This document shows positions 16,654 through 25,808 of a DNA stretch of 64,000 nt, piece by piece (position 1 is the first letter of the stretch; every line of letters starts with the position of its first letter). This stretch comes from Ilyobacter_A sp963675185 (GTDB lineage Bacteria; Fusobacteriota; Fusobacteriia; Fusobacteriales; Fusobacteriaceae), in the NCBI GenBank assembly GCA_963675185.2, contig CAXXOH010000003.1, forward strand, positions 1,364,001 to 1,428,000. Reading direction: 5' to 3'. A program made the translations under genes and the position numbers. The notes beneath the pieces were generated by a model. It was not told where the DNA came from and ran no database searches. It saw only the letters and a program-made list of their open reading frames with translations.

Positions 16654-16695
16654 TAAGATACCCGGATCCCGGGTATCTTATTTTTTTGTTTTTTT
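16654..16695 (+). terminator. Intrinsic terminator of the fructose operon
   Basis: A near-perfect 11-12-bp stem (AAGATACCCGG/CCGGGTATCTT, loop ATC) is followed by a long T-rich tract. Confidence 0.92.
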
Positions 16696-16778
16696 AAAAT
16701 CTATATTTTTTAAAAAAATAAAAAAATGCTATAATTGTATTTATAGAATAAATTTTTTAGGAGTTTTGGAGGATAGAG

Positions 16779-19700
16779 ATGAAGAACAATTTTGTGCACT
16801 TACACCTTCATACAGAGTACAGCCTGCTTGACGGCGTGGGCAAGATAGATGAGTATCTCGACCGAGCAAAAGAACTGGGTATGGAAGCCATGGCCATTAC
16901 GGACCATGGAAACATGTTTGGGGTGATAGATTTCTACCAAAAAGCCATAAAAAAGGGGATAAAACCGATAATAGGCCTGGAAGCCTATATCAGCGAATAT
17001 CCCATAAGTGAAAAAAAGGGTAGGAACTTTCACTTAATACTGCTTGCCAAAGACGAGAAGGGGTACAAAAATCTGCTTAAACTCTCTTCTGTCGGCTATT
17101 TAGAGGGATTTTATTATAGGCCCAGGATAGACAAGGAACTTTTGAAAGAACACAGCGAGGGGCTAATCGCACTATCAGCATGCATGCAGGGAGAGATACC
17201 TAGAAGAGTGGTAGAAGGCAATAAAGAGGAACTGGAAAAGGCTATAGGGGAGTATGTAGATATATTCGGAGTAGAAGATTTTTATATAGAGGTGCAGGAC
17301 AACGGCATAGACGGACAGCTGGAGCTAAATGACAGGCTCTACTCTTTAGCGAAAGAGCATGGCTTGAAAATGGTAGCCACAAACGACGTACACTATGTGT
17401 ACCCTGGTGACCACCTGCTTCAGGACGTACTCATATGCGTACAGACCGGGTCAAAACTTAAAGACGAAAACAGGATGAAAATAGATACTGATCAACTCTA
17501 CTTAAAGAGCAGGGAGCAGATGCTGAGAAACCTAGGTAAGTATGAAGGCGCCATAGAAAACACTCTGGAGATATCTGCCAAATGCAATCTGGAGATAGAG
17601 TTTGGTATATTCAAGTTTCCTCAATACAAGATACCCCAAGGTGAAGATTCTGTAGAGAGCTACTTAAAGAAGCTGGTGGACTTAGGCCTGGAGAAAAGAT
17701 ATGGGACTCCCATAAGTGAGGATATAAGGGGAAGAGTGGACTATGAGCTAGAGGTCATAAATAAGATGGGGTATGCAGCCTATTTTGTGGTTGTGTGGGA
17801 TTTTATAGACTATGCAAAACGAAATGATATTCCTGTAGGACCCGGAAGGGGATCCGCCGCAGGAAGTATAGTGGCATATGCCCTGGGGATAACTGAACTA
17901 GACCCCGTAAAGTACAACCTTATCTTTGAGAGGTTTCTGAATCCAGAGAGGATATCCATGCCGGATATAGATATAGATATCTGCCAGGAAAGAAGGCAGG
18001 AGGTAATCGACTACGTAGCGGAGAAGTACGGCAGAGATAAGGTAGCCCAAATAATAACTTTTGGTACGCTCAAAGCTAGGGCGGCCATAAGGGATGTCGG
18101 CAGAGTTATGGATGTCCCGCTTCAAAAAGTGGACAAGATAGCAAAGCTTATACCGCATGGATACAGTATTGAGATGGCTCTGTCCGAAATATTGGAGCTT
18201 AAAAAAATATACGAGTCTGACCCAGAGAGCCAGGAGCTCATAGAATTCTCTAAGCGGCTTGAAAACAAGATAAGGCACGCGTCTGTACATGCGGCAGGGG
18301 TGGTTATCACAAAGGAACCGCTTGTAAATGATGTCCCACTTTATTCAGATAACAAAAACGGGGTGGTATCTACTCAATTTCAAATGAAGGAGCTAGAAGA
18401 CCTGGGACTCCTTAAAATGGATTTTCTTGGGCTGAGAAACTTGACTATACTCCAGAGGACCATAGACTATATAAGTGAAAAATATAATGAAAAGATAGAG
18501 CTGACGGAGCTGCCCCTGGATAGCAAAGAAGTATACGAACTTTTTAAAAGGGGGGACACTTTCGGGGTGTTCCAGCTGGAGTCTAGCGGGATAAGAAAAC
18601 TCATAAGGAGGCTCTCCCCGGATAGATTCGAGGATATAATAGCCATATTGGCGCTATACAGGCCTGGCCCGCTAGGGAGCGGGATGGTGGACGACTACGT
18701 AAACGTAAAAAATGGCCTATCTGAAGCAAAATACCCACATGAAAGCCTAAAAGATGTTTTGGAGGAAACCTACGGGGTCATACTCTATCAGGAGCAGGTA
18801 ATGAAAATAGCCAACATAATGGCCGGATACTCCCTGGGTGAGGCCGACCTACTCCGTAGGGCTATGGGTAAGAAAAAAATCGATATAATGGAGGAGAATA
18901 GGAATAAATTTATAGAACGGGCTGTAAAAAACGGCTACAGCGAGAAAGTTTCAAGGGAGATATTCGACCTAATAGACAAGTTTGCAGGGTACGGATTCAA
19001 CAAATCTCACTCAGCGGCATATGCTCTTATTGCATACTGGACAGCCTATTTTAAGGTGCACTACCCGCAATGTTATTTTGCTGCACTTATGACCTCGGAG
19101 AGGAACAACATAGAGAAACTGGCGGTCTACATAGAGGATGCCAAGGCCAACGGAGTGGAGGTGCAACTACCTGACATAAATACTCCCAGCCCTAAATTTG
19201 TGGTAGACGGCAAGTCTATAAGATTTGGTATGGCTGCAATAAAAAATCTGGGAGAGGGGATAATAGAAAAACTCGCTCAGGAAAGAGCGGAAAACGGTCC
19301 GTATAAGGGGTACGAGGAATTTGTAACGAGGACAAAAAAACTTGGCATGAATAAAAAGGCTTTAGAGGCGTTGATTTTTTCTGGTGCACTCGATTCTCTT
19401 TCAGGAAACAGAAAACAAAAGTTTCTAAGTATAGAGAAGGTACTTGATACAGCTACTAAAAAGGTGAAGGAAGATGAGATACAGCAGATGAATCTTTTCG
19501 GTGGGGCAAAATCGGAAATAAGCAGCTTTAGTCTGCCAAATGTCGAAGAGTTTAGCCAGGAAAACCTGCTTAAGGGAGAAAAGGAGTTTCTTGGATTTTA
19601 CTTCAGCGGGCATCCCTTGGATAAGTACAAAGAGATCTTTAAGGTTTACAGATTTGACTCCATATCCAGCATAAAAAACGAGAATATAAACCATGTAAGA

Positions 19701-20192
19701 ATTTACGGAGTGGTGAGGGAACTAAAGAAAATCGTTACCAAGAGAAGCGGGGAGCTTATGGCGACCTTTGTATTAGAAGACTACTATAACAGGATACCTG
19801 TGGTGGTATTTCCAAAAGACTATAACAGGCTGTTCCATTACCTGCTGGAAAACGAAGCCATAGTAGTGGAGGGCGGCACACAGATCGACGGTTTTTCCGG
19901 TTCTGAAGAGAAAAAGGTAGTAGCTAGAAGTGTCAAACCGTTGTCGGAGATATGCGAGATGGAAAATTTAAGGGTCTACATACTGGTAGAAGAGGAAAAC
20001 AAGCATAAGATGGAAAAGCTAAAAAAACTTATGCAGAGACACAGGGGTAGGGCTAAGACCTATATGGCCATAAAAAACGGTGAAAAGCGCAAGGTGGTGG
20101 GACTCGGTGAAAAGTACTGGATAACACCTTCGCCGGAGTTTGTAGGAGATGTGGAAAAGCTGCTTGGAGAGGGGAAGGTACTTGTGAAATGA
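16779..20192 (+). CDS. dnaE: DNA polymerase III alpha subunit (DnaE)
   Basis: The replicative polymerase subunit is 1137 residues. An N-terminal PHP domain begins FVHLHLHTEYSLLDG, and the polymerase core contains the catalytic Asp motif PDIDIDIC near residue 393. It is followed by helix-hairpin-helix and OB-fold regions (VRIYGVVRELKK, about residue 970). The lack of a proofreading exonuclease insert makes it DnaE type rather than PolC. GGAGG lies six bases before the ATG. A TATAAT at 16730-16735 may be its -10 element, but the matching -35 is poor. Confidence 0.97.
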   Translation: MKNNFVHLHLHTEYSLLDGVGKIDEYLDRAKELGMEAMAITDHGNMFGVIDFYQKAIKKGIKPIIGLEAYISEYPISEKKGRNFHLILLAKDEKGYKNLLKLSSVGYLEGFYYRPRIDKELLKEHSEGLIALSACMQGEIPRRVVEGNKEELEKAIGEYVDIFGVEDFYIEVQDNGIDGQLELNDRLYSLAKEHGLKMVATNDVHYVYPGDHLLQDVLICVQTGSKLKDENRMKIDTDQLYLKSREQMLRNLGKYEGAIENTLEISAKCNLEIEFGIFKFPQYKIPQGEDSVESYLKKLVDLGLEKRYGTPISEDIRGRVDYELEVINKMGYAAYFVVVWDFIDYAKRNDIPVGPGRGSAAGSIVAYALGITELDPVKYNLIFERFLNPERISMPDIDIDICQERRQEVIDYVAEKYGRDKVAQIITFGTLKARAAIRDVGRVMDVPLQKVDKIAKLIPHGYSIEMALSEILELKKIYESDPESQELIEFSKRLENKIRHASVHAAGVVITKEPLVNDVPLYSDNKNGVVSTQFQMKELEDLGLLKMDFLGLRNLTILQRTIDYISEKYNEKIELTELPLDSKEVYELFKRGDTFGVFQLESSGIRKLIRRLSPDRFEDIIAILALYRPGPLGSGMVDDYVNVKNGLSEAKYPHESLKDVLEETYGVILYQEQVMKIANIMAGYSLGEADLLRRAMGKKKIDIMEENRNKFIERAVKNGYSEKVSREIFDLIDKFAGYGFNKSHSAAYALIAYWTAYFKVHYPQCYFAALMTSERNNIEKLAVYIEDAKANGVEVQLPDINTPSPKFVVDGKSIRFGMAAIKNLGEGIIEKLAQERAENGPYKGYEEFVTRTKKLGMNKKALEALIFSGALDSLSGNRKQKFLSIEKVLDTATKKVKEDEIQQMNLFGGAKSEISSFSLPNVEEFSQENLLKGEKEFLGFYFSGHPLDKYKEIFKVYRFDSISSIKNENINHVRIYGVVRELKKIVTKRSGELMATFVLEDYYNRIPVVVFPKDYNRLFHYLLENEAIVVEGGTQIDGFSGSEEKKVVARSVKPLSEICEMENLRVYILVEEENKHKMEKLKKLMQRHRGRAKTYMAIKNGEKRKVVGLGEKYWITPSPEFVGDVEKLLGEGKVLVK

Positions 20193-20237
20193 TTATAAAT
20201 TGATCATTCTGTATGCTTGCAGAAGGCCCTTTTTTAC

Positions 20238-20266
20238 TTGCACGGGTATGGTTTTTGTGATAGAAT
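20238..20266 (+). promoter_or_regulatory. Promoter of the accB-accC-asp23-nusB unit
   Basis: TTGCAC and TAGAAT are separated by 17 bases, about 30 bases before the accB start codon. Confidence 0.65.
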
Positions 20267-20296
20267 AGTGTGAAATAAAAAGCTAAGGAGGCATTT

Positions 20297-20698
20297 ATGG
20301 ATATAAAATCTGTAAGGGAACTTATGGAGACTTTAAGGGGAACTCAATTAACCGAGATCAGCATAGAGAAAGAACAATTCAAACTTGTTTTGAAAAAGCC
20401 TAAGCTGGTTCCTGTATTAGAGTTGGAAGAAGCTGAGGCCTCTGTTGAGCCTAGTTCTCCTGAGATGAGAGAGATAGTCTGCCAAAATATCGGGAAGTAT
20501 TACAACAGGAACAGCGAAGGGAAGCCGTTTGTTTTACCTGGCGATATGGTGAAAGAGGAGCAGATCGTCGGATATGTTGAAACTGTGGGTGTAAGGACAG
20601 AAATAAAAAGCACTGTTTCAGGAAAGGTTGTAGAGATACTCTTAGAAGACGGCGATATAGCTGATTATGGGAAACCAGTAGTAAGGGTAGAACTTTAA
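20297..20698 (+). CDS. accB: AccB/BCCP-like protein lacking the biotin-attachment lysine
   Basis: The 133-residue protein has the BCCP layout: an N-terminal helix (MDIKSVRELMETLRGTQLTE), an acidic linker with Ser and Pro, and a C-terminal biotinyl/lipoyl barrel (GYVETVGVRTEIKSTVSGKV). In normal BCCPs the hairpin turn reads EAMK(L/M); here it reads ETVGV, so the lysine that carries biotin is Gly. The frame is intact and the flanking barrel residues are conserved, so a sequencing error is unlikely. The gene lies 18 bases before accC, the canonical position. I infer that it cannot be biotinylated and that another BCCP or a regulatory/scaffold role is needed. The symbol is by homology and position only. 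Confidence 0.85.
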   Translation: MDIKSVRELMETLRGTQLTEISIEKEQFKLVLKKPKLVPVLELEEAEASVEPSSPEMREIVCQNIGKYYNRNSEGKPFVLPGDMVKEEQIVGYVETVGVRTEIKSTVSGKVVEILLEDGDIADYGKPVVRVEL

Positions 20699-20716
20699 TA
20701 CGGGAGGAAAATTTAG

Positions 20717-22072
20717 ATGTTTAAAAAAATACTTATAGCTAATAGAGGAGAAATTGCGGTTAGGATAATAAGGGCTGCAAAAGAACTTGGTATAGGGACA
20801 GTTGCTATCTATTCTGAAGCTGACAAGGATAGCCTACACGTTAGGTTAGCTGATGAAGCTGTATGCGTAGGGCCTGCACTAAGCAGCGACTCATACTTAA
20901 AAATACCAAACGTTATAGCAGCAGCTGAAGTTACCGGTGCCGATGCGATTCATCCAGGTTACGGATTCTTAGCTGAAAATGCCAACTTTGCTAAAATTTG
21001 CGAAAGCCACAGGATAACGTTTATAGGACCCAGCCCTGAGTGCATAATAAATATGGGAGACAAAGCCACGGCAAAGGCCACTGCAATTGCTAACAATGTT
21101 CCTGTTACCCTTGGAACAGACGGGGTTGTAAGAGACGTAGAGGAAGCCAAGAAAATAGTAAACGAGAAGATCAAATACCCTGTAATGATAAAGGCCACTG
21201 CCGGTGGAGGCGGAAAGGGTATGAGGATAGCTAGAAATGATAAGGAACTGGAGACAAACATGATAGCGGCTGAAAATGAGGCAAACGCTGCTTTTGGAAA
21301 TCCAGATGTATATATAGAAAAATTTGTGGAAAATCCTAGGCATATAGAAGTGCAGATAATAGCAGACAAGCACGGCAATGTGGTTCACCTTGGTGAGAGA
21401 GACTGTTCTATCCAAAGAAGGCATCAAAAATTAATAGAGGAAGCACCTTCTGCTACCCTGCCTTCAGAAGTAAGAGAAAAGATGGGTGAAGCGGCAGTAA
21501 GGCTCGCTAAGTCAATAGGGTATGATTCTGCCGGGACACTGGAATTTTTAGTAGATAAAAGCAACAACTTCTATTTTATGGAGATGAATACTAGGATACA
21601 GGTGGAGCACACTGTAACAGAAGCTGTAACAGGGGTAGACGTAATAAAGGAGCAGATAATAGCTGCTGCCGGCGGAGAGCTGCACGTAAGACAGGAGGAC
21701 GTAGTCATATCCGGTCACGCCATAGAGTGTAGGATAAACGCTGAGGACCCTAACAATAACTTCCTGCCTTCAGCAGGGACTCTTGAGACCTATATACCGG
21801 CAGGCGGCATAGGGATAAGGATAGATTCCCATTCATACCAGGGATATGAGATACCTCCTTATTACGACTCAATGATAGCCAAGCTTATAGTTCATGGTAT
21901 GGACAGAGAAGAAGCTATGATAAGGATGAAGAGGGCTCTTGAAGAGTTTAAAATAGAGGGTGTAGAAACAACCATACCTTTCCATTTGAAAGTGTTTGAG
22001 AATGAGCAGTTCCAAAAAGGAGAAATATATACAAGTTTTATAGAAACTTACTTTGAAAAAAAGGAAAAATAG
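20717..22072 (+). CDS. accC: Biotin carboxylase subunit AccC
   Basis: Biotin carboxylase uses ATP and bicarbonate to carboxylate the biotin carried on BCCP. The 451-residue length is normal. The N-terminal domain starts MFKKILIANRGEIAVRIIRA. The ATP-grasp glycine loop is AGGGGKGMRIA near residue 163, and the catalytic region MEMNTRIQVEHTVTE is near 287. All recognisable catalytic residues are present, in contrast to the lysine-less AccB in front of it. accA and accD are not in the window. A GGGAGG ribosome-binding site precedes the ATG. Confidence 0.95.
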   Translation: MFKKILIANRGEIAVRIIRAAKELGIGTVAIYSEADKDSLHVRLADEAVCVGPALSSDSYLKIPNVIAAAEVTGADAIHPGYGFLAENANFAKICESHRITFIGPSPECIINMGDKATAKATAIANNVPVTLGTDGVVRDVEEAKKIVNEKIKYPVMIKATAGGGGKGMRIARNDKELETNMIAAENEANAAFGNPDVYIEKFVENPRHIEVQIIADKHGNVVHLGERDCSIQRRHQKLIEEAPSATLPSEVREKMGEAAVRLAKSIGYDSAGTLEFLVDKSNNFYFMEMNTRIQVEHTVTEAVTGVDVIKEQIIAAAGGELHVRQEDVVISGHAIECRINAEDPNNNFLPSAGTLETYIPAGGIGIRIDSHSYQGYEIPPYYDSMIAKLIVHGMDREEAMIRMKRALEEFKIEGVETTIPFHLKVFENEQFQKGEIYTSFIETYFEKKEK

Positions 22073-22138
22073 TCAACTTTGTGTATTAACTATTATGATG
22101 GACAATCTGTGAGAAATATATAAAAGGGGTGGACTGAA

Positions 22139-22507
22139 ATGACTGAATTGGGGAACATTAAAATTTCTGATGACGTAGTGAAAATAGTTGCTGCTAAGGC
22201 TGCCATGGAGGTAGAAGGGGTATACAAAATGAGCGGCGGTGTAGCAGACGAGGTAAATAAAATACTGGGCAAGAAAAATATTAGCTCAGGAGTCAAAGTA
22301 GAGGTCGGGGAAAAAGAGTGCAGCATCGATGCTTACATCGTAGTCAAGTATGGGGTGTCTATACCTCAGATAGCTGAAAGAGTTCAAGAGAACATAGTTA
22401 AAGCTATAACTGAGCTTACAGGATTGAAAGTCGTAGAGGTTAATATATATGTACAGGATGTATATATAGTAAAAGAAGTAAAGGAAGAATTTGGAGAAGC
22501 AGAGTAG
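22139..22507 (+). CDS. Asp23/Gls24-family envelope stress protein
   Basis: The 122-residue protein belongs to the Asp23 (DUF322) family: GNIKISDDVVKIVAAKAAMEVEGVYKM at the start, then VKVEVGEKECSIDAYIVVKYG and ERVQENIVKAITELTGLKV. In Firmicutes these proteins associate with the membrane through AmaP, encoded just downstream here, and a homologue sits between accC and nusB in Bacillus. The conserved neighbourhood supports a housekeeping link to envelope or lipid homeostasis; the biochemical role is not established. Confidence 0.9.
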   Translation: MTELGNIKISDDVVKIVAAKAAMEVEGVYKMSGGVADEVNKILGKKNISSGVKVEVGEKECSIDAYIVVKYGVSIPQIAERVQENIVKAITELTGLKVVEVNIYVQDVYIVKEVKEEFGEAE

Positions 22508-22535
22508 TAGAGGCGATTTGTCGCCTCTAAATTGT
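22508..22535 (+). terminator. Hairpin between asp23 and amaP (weak terminator or processing site)
   Basis: A perfect 9-bp stem TAGAGGCGA/TCGCCTCTA with a TTTG loop starts right at the asp23 stop. Only a weak T-rich tail follows, so partial termination or mRNA processing is more likely than full termination. Confidence 0.55.
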
Positions 22536-22552
22536 TTGATGGGGGGATTAAT

Positions 22553-23110
22553 ATGGTTTGGAATCTAGTTTTTGCAATTGCATGGGTAGGCATCTTCATA
22601 CTATCTATCGGGGGGATATTTTTGAGCATCCTGCCTAAATATATTTTATCCCTAAACGTAGAAGAGCCAATATTCAGAATGATACTTGGTGGGATATCCG
22701 TAGTATACCTTCTACTTTTTATAGAGAAATTTTCTAGAATATTTGAAAAGGAAAAAAGTTATGAAGTCAATACAGAGAGCGGGACGATAAGAATATCATC
22801 CTATACAGTGAATAACCTGGTAAAAAACATAGTGGAAAACAATCCGAAAGTCAAGCATGTCAAGGTAAAGAATAGGTTGCAGAAGAAAAAGTTGAGTATT
22901 TTTGTGAAGATGGATGTGATATCTACGCCGAACCTTTCCGAGATGATCTCGGATATGCAGGAAGAGATAAAGTCTAAGGTAATGGGAGCCCTAGAGATAG
23001 AGACCGGCAAGGTGCAGATATCTGTGGAAAAACTCATAAAGGATAGAAAAGAGGGGTATTACTTTAAGAAAGGCGATTTGGAGCAAGAACAGGAGAGGAG
23101 TGAAGACTAA
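22553..23110 (+). CDS. amaP: Alkaline shock membrane anchor AmaP-like protein
   Basis: The 185-residue protein has two N-terminal membrane segments (LVFAIAWVGIFILSIGGIFLSIL and a second around MILGGISVVYLLLFI). A cytoplasmic Asp23-like domain follows (GTIRISSYTVNNLVKNIVE, KVQISVEKLI). AmaP anchors Asp23 at the membrane in Firmicutes. ATG at 22553 follows a GGGGGG ribosome-binding site; a TTG seven codons upstream lies within the hairpin region and is unlikely. The stop overlaps the next start (TAATG). Confidence 0.85.
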   Translation: MVWNLVFAIAWVGIFILSIGGIFLSILPKYILSLNVEEPIFRMILGGISVVYLLLFIEKFSRIFEKEKSYEVNTESGTIRISSYTVNNLVKNIVENNPKVKHVKVKNRLQKKKLSIFVKMDVISTPNLSEMISDMQEEIKSKVMGALEIETGKVQISVEKLIKDRKEGYYFKKGDLEQEQERSED

Positions 23111-23316
23111 TGCTTGGGGAAATGTTGGAAACCCTGTACTTAAACCGTGGGAAAATGGCTGGGGCTATCATAGGATTCGTGATATCGTATATATATATAA
23201 AATACGGTTTTTCAAAAACTTTAATAGTTGTAATATCCACTTTAATAGGATATAATTATGTAGATATATGGAAAAGATTAAAAGCTATAATAGTAGAAAG
23301 ATTAAAGGAAGAGTAG
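23110..23316 (+). CDS. DUF2273-like small membrane protein
   Basis: The 68-residue protein has two hydrophobic segments (KMAGAIIGFVISYIYI and TLIVVISTLIGYNYV) and a basic tail. It matches the small DUF2273 proteins that accompany asp23 and amaP in Firmicutes. Its start overlaps the amaP stop by one base, indicating translational coupling. Its function is unknown; co-assembly with AmaP and Asp23 is inferred from context. Confidence 0.8.
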   Translation: MLGEMLETLYLNRGKMAGAIIGFVISYIYIKYGFSKTLIVVISTLIGYNYVDIWKRLKAIIVERLKEE

Positions 23317-23327
23317 AAAGGTGGATC

Positions 23328-23732
23328 ATGGGTAGAAAGCTAGCTAGGGAAGAACTTTTTAAACTTCTGTTCGAGGCAGAGTTAAATGACGCAAATCCAG
23401 TGGATGTTTTAGAAGGTTTTTTAGAAAGGGAAGAAACAATCCTTAAAAAACCGGAAGAGGAGTTTATAAGAAGCTATGTTCTTGGCATCGGGAAGAAAAA
23501 AGATGATATAAAGAAGGTCATAGAAGACAACATGGAGAACTGGAGCTTCGACAGGATAGGAAATGTTGAGAAAGTGCTACTTCAGTTTGCAGTATACGAG
23601 ATACTTGACAAAGAAGTTGGATATGAGATAGTTGTCAATGAGGCTGTTGAACTTGCTAAAATATACGGGGATGAAAAATCTCACGAATTCATAAATGGAG
23701 TTTTAGCTAAGATAATCAAAAAACTTGGATAA
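23328..23732 (+). CDS. nusB: Transcription antitermination factor NusB
   Basis: NusB binds boxA RNA with NusE (S10) and supports rRNA antitermination. The 134-residue all-helical protein starts MGRKLAREELFKLLFEAEL and contains DRIGNVEKVLLQFAVYEIL and the conserved VVNEAVELAKIYGDEKSHEFINGVLA. ATG at 23328 follows AAAGGTGG. An in-frame upstream start would overlap the preceding gene and add a non-homologous basic stretch. Its position after accC and asp23 matches the Bacillus order. Confidence 0.93.
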   Translation: MGRKLAREELFKLLFEAELNDANPVDVLEGFLEREETILKKPEEEFIRSYVLGIGKKKDDIKKVIEDNMENWSFDRIGNVEKVLLQFAVYEILDKEVGYEIVVNEAVELAKIYGDEKSHEFINGVLAKIIKKLG

Positions 23733-23735
23733 TGG

Positions 23736-23770
23736 AAGTGAGTGGCCGTGCTGCTCACTTTATTAATATA
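23736..23770 (+). terminator. Probable terminator after nusB
   Basis: AAGTGAG and CTCACTT form a 7-bp stem with an 11-base loop. The tail TTATTAATAT is only moderately T-rich. Confidence 0.5.
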
Positions 23771-23786
23771 GTTTGGGGTGGGGCAT

Positions 23787-25721
23787 ATGAAAGAAATAGC
23801 TTTTATAATGAGAGATGGCGAACTAAAAGAGAAGATAGAAACAGAACTGTGGGAGAAGGGCTACAGGGTTAAGCCTTTTTCACCTGAGGCCGATGTGGTT
23901 GAAAGGCTGGCGCAGGAAAACTTTGACCTGATTGTATTGGGGCAATGCGATGTGGATACAGAGTGCATAGACCTTGAAAAGGAAAAGAAGATACATAAGA
24001 TAAGGGGCGCTTATCCGGATACACCGATAGTAATAGTCTTCGATGCCAAACTGCTCAACATGGGGATGATTGATGTATTCAAATATGGATTGGAAGATGT
24101 CGTGTACATAAAAGATTCTAATCTGGTTCCATTAATGAACTCTGTAGGCAGGCTCATGGAAGACGAGTATGAAAAGCTTTCCCTTGAATTTAAACACATA
24201 AGGACTAAAAGTGTGATGAAAATCCCAGCTGACATAACAGCTAGGGAGGCTATAAGCATAAAGAAATCTGTGGAAGAAGAGCTAAAAAGCGGGAGAAACT
24301 ACTTTATTCTGGACATGAGCAACATTGAGAAAATAGGCAGCATAGGAATAGGGGTGCTCATCTACATCAGAGAAAGAATAATGAGCAAAAAAGCAAAACT
24401 CAGGCTGGTAATAAAGTCGCTTCAAGTAAAAAGGTTTTTGGAGAGGCTCAACATAGACAAGTACTTTGATATATACGACGATATAAGTGAACTGGTCGCC
24501 CTGGAGGAAGAGGAAAAAATAAGGGTAGCAGTGATAGACGACGCCAAGTTTATGAGGGTGCTGGTATCCAGCACACTTGAGGAGGAAGGGTTTGACACGA
24601 TCAGTTACGGCGACCCGGTGGAAGCTCTGGAAGCACTAACTACAACTGAAGAGGTAAATATAGTACTGGTGGATTATGAGATGCCGGAGCTTAATGGATT
24701 GGAGTTTATAAGAAAATTCAAGCCAAAAGAAAGAGGAATCCCAGCCATAATGCTTACTACAGAAACCGATGTGCACTTGGCAGTAAACTGTATAAGGGAC
24801 GGGGCTTCAGACTATCTGACAAAACCCTTTAAAAAAGAGGAGTTAATAGCGGTACTGAAAAAAACCGACAAGGACAGCAGGAGGACCAGGGAGCAGAAAA
24901 GGATGTTTGCTGAGTTAAAGATAAGGGAGAGCCAGCTTAGAAGGAAAAATAGGATGCTCTCTAGACTTTACAATGAGCTGGAAGAAGAGCTGAGTATGGC
25001 TTCTGAAATCCAGAAAAAACTCATGCCGCAGAGTTTCCCAGAGATAAAAGGGTATAAATTTTCGGTTAAGTACAAGCCTTCCCAAGACATAGGCGGGGAT
25101 TTTTACGACCTGATTCAACTTGACGAAAACAACTGTGCCTTGGCCTTTGCAGATGTATCCGGGCACGGTATACCAGCAGCACTTCTTTCAACAATGTTTA
25201 AGGTGTACCTTGTGACCCATTCGCAGCACATGCATGACACTGCGGAGCTTATGGAGCTGCTGAACGAACTCGTGGTGGAAAGCTTTCCGTCGGATAAATT
25301 TATAAGCTTATTTTACATGGTAATAGACGGCGAAAAAGATGTAATAAACTACTGCAAGGCTGCCCAAGAACCTGCAATCTTAGTCAAGAAAAACGGGGAT
25401 ATAATAGAACTGGGGGATGAAAGCCAGGTATTGGGATTGTTTTCCAAAAAGGATTTCCCTGAACTACTGAGTTTTCAGCAGCATACCCTAAAGCCCGAAA
25501 AGGGGGACAAGATATTCCTCTATACAGACGGTATAAATGAGGCACAAAACAGCAGCGAGGAATTTTACGGAATCGCAAGGCTGCACAAGGTATTGAAAAA
25601 TAACTGTGAGTACTCTGCAGAAAAGATGCTGGACATGGTTTACAGAGACCTGAAAGATTTCTTGGAGGGCCTTCCGATGCAGGACGACCTTACTTTGTTT
25701 GCAATAGAGAAGGTAGAATAA
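23787..25721 (+). CDS. REC-STAS-REC-PP2C (SpoIIE/RsbU-type) serine phosphatase
   Basis: This 644-residue multidomain regulator begins with a receiver-like fold (about 1-125) whose phospho-acceptor position reads LIVLGQC rather than a terminal Asp, so it is probably a pseudo-receiver. A STAS domain follows (about 140-235; FILDMSNIEKIGSIGIGVLI, with the usual DSSG as GSIG). Next is an intact receiver domain (VAVIDDAKFMR, IVLVDYEMPELNG, LTKPF; about 245-365), then a coiled coil (about 370-415). The chain ends in a PP2C/SpoIIE phosphatase domain with DIGGDFYDL, ADVSGHGIPAALLS, YTDGINEA and DDLTLF. It probably dephosphorylates an anti-sigma-antagonist-type STAS protein in response to phosphorylation. 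No partner switch genes are adjacent. ATG at 23787 is preferred over GTG at 23778. Confidence 0.9.
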   Translation: MKEIAFIMRDGELKEKIETELWEKGYRVKPFSPEADVVERLAQENFDLIVLGQCDVDTECIDLEKEKKIHKIRGAYPDTPIVIVFDAKLLNMGMIDVFKYGLEDVVYIKDSNLVPLMNSVGRLMEDEYEKLSLEFKHIRTKSVMKIPADITAREAISIKKSVEEELKSGRNYFILDMSNIEKIGSIGIGVLIYIRERIMSKKAKLRLVIKSLQVKRFLERLNIDKYFDIYDDISELVALEEEEKIRVAVIDDAKFMRVLVSSTLEEEGFDTISYGDPVEALEALTTTEEVNIVLVDYEMPELNGLEFIRKFKPKERGIPAIMLTTETDVHLAVNCIRDGASDYLTKPFKKEELIAVLKKTDKDSRRTREQKRMFAELKIRESQLRRKNRMLSRLYNELEEELSMASEIQKKLMPQSFPEIKGYKFSVKYKPSQDIGGDFYDLIQLDENNCALAFADVSGHGIPAALLSTMFKVYLVTHSQHMHDTAELMELLNELVVESFPSDKFISLFYMVIDGEKDVINYCKAAQEPAILVKKNGDIIELGDESQVLGLFSKKDFPELLSFQQHTLKPEKGDKIFLYTDGINEAQNSSEEFYGIARLHKVLKNNCEYSAEKMLDMVYRDLKDFLEGLPMQDDLTLFAIEKVE

Positions 25722-25724
25722 ATA

Positions 25725-25753
25725 TTGACAAATTTTGCCAAATCCAGTAAAAT
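25725..25753 (+). promoter_or_regulatory. Promoter of bioB
   Basis: TTGACA and TAAAAT are separated by 17 bases. No BirA-type palindrome was recognised nearby. Confidence 0.7.
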
Positions 25754-25808
25754 ATTTTTTAGAGAAAACTTACAAAAAAAGTAAAGAATTGATTTTAAGA
25801 GGTGTTTT

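Noticed and set aside
25722..25808. BirA operator before bioB
   Set aside because: No TTGTTAAC-type inverted repeat was found between the promoter and the start codon.
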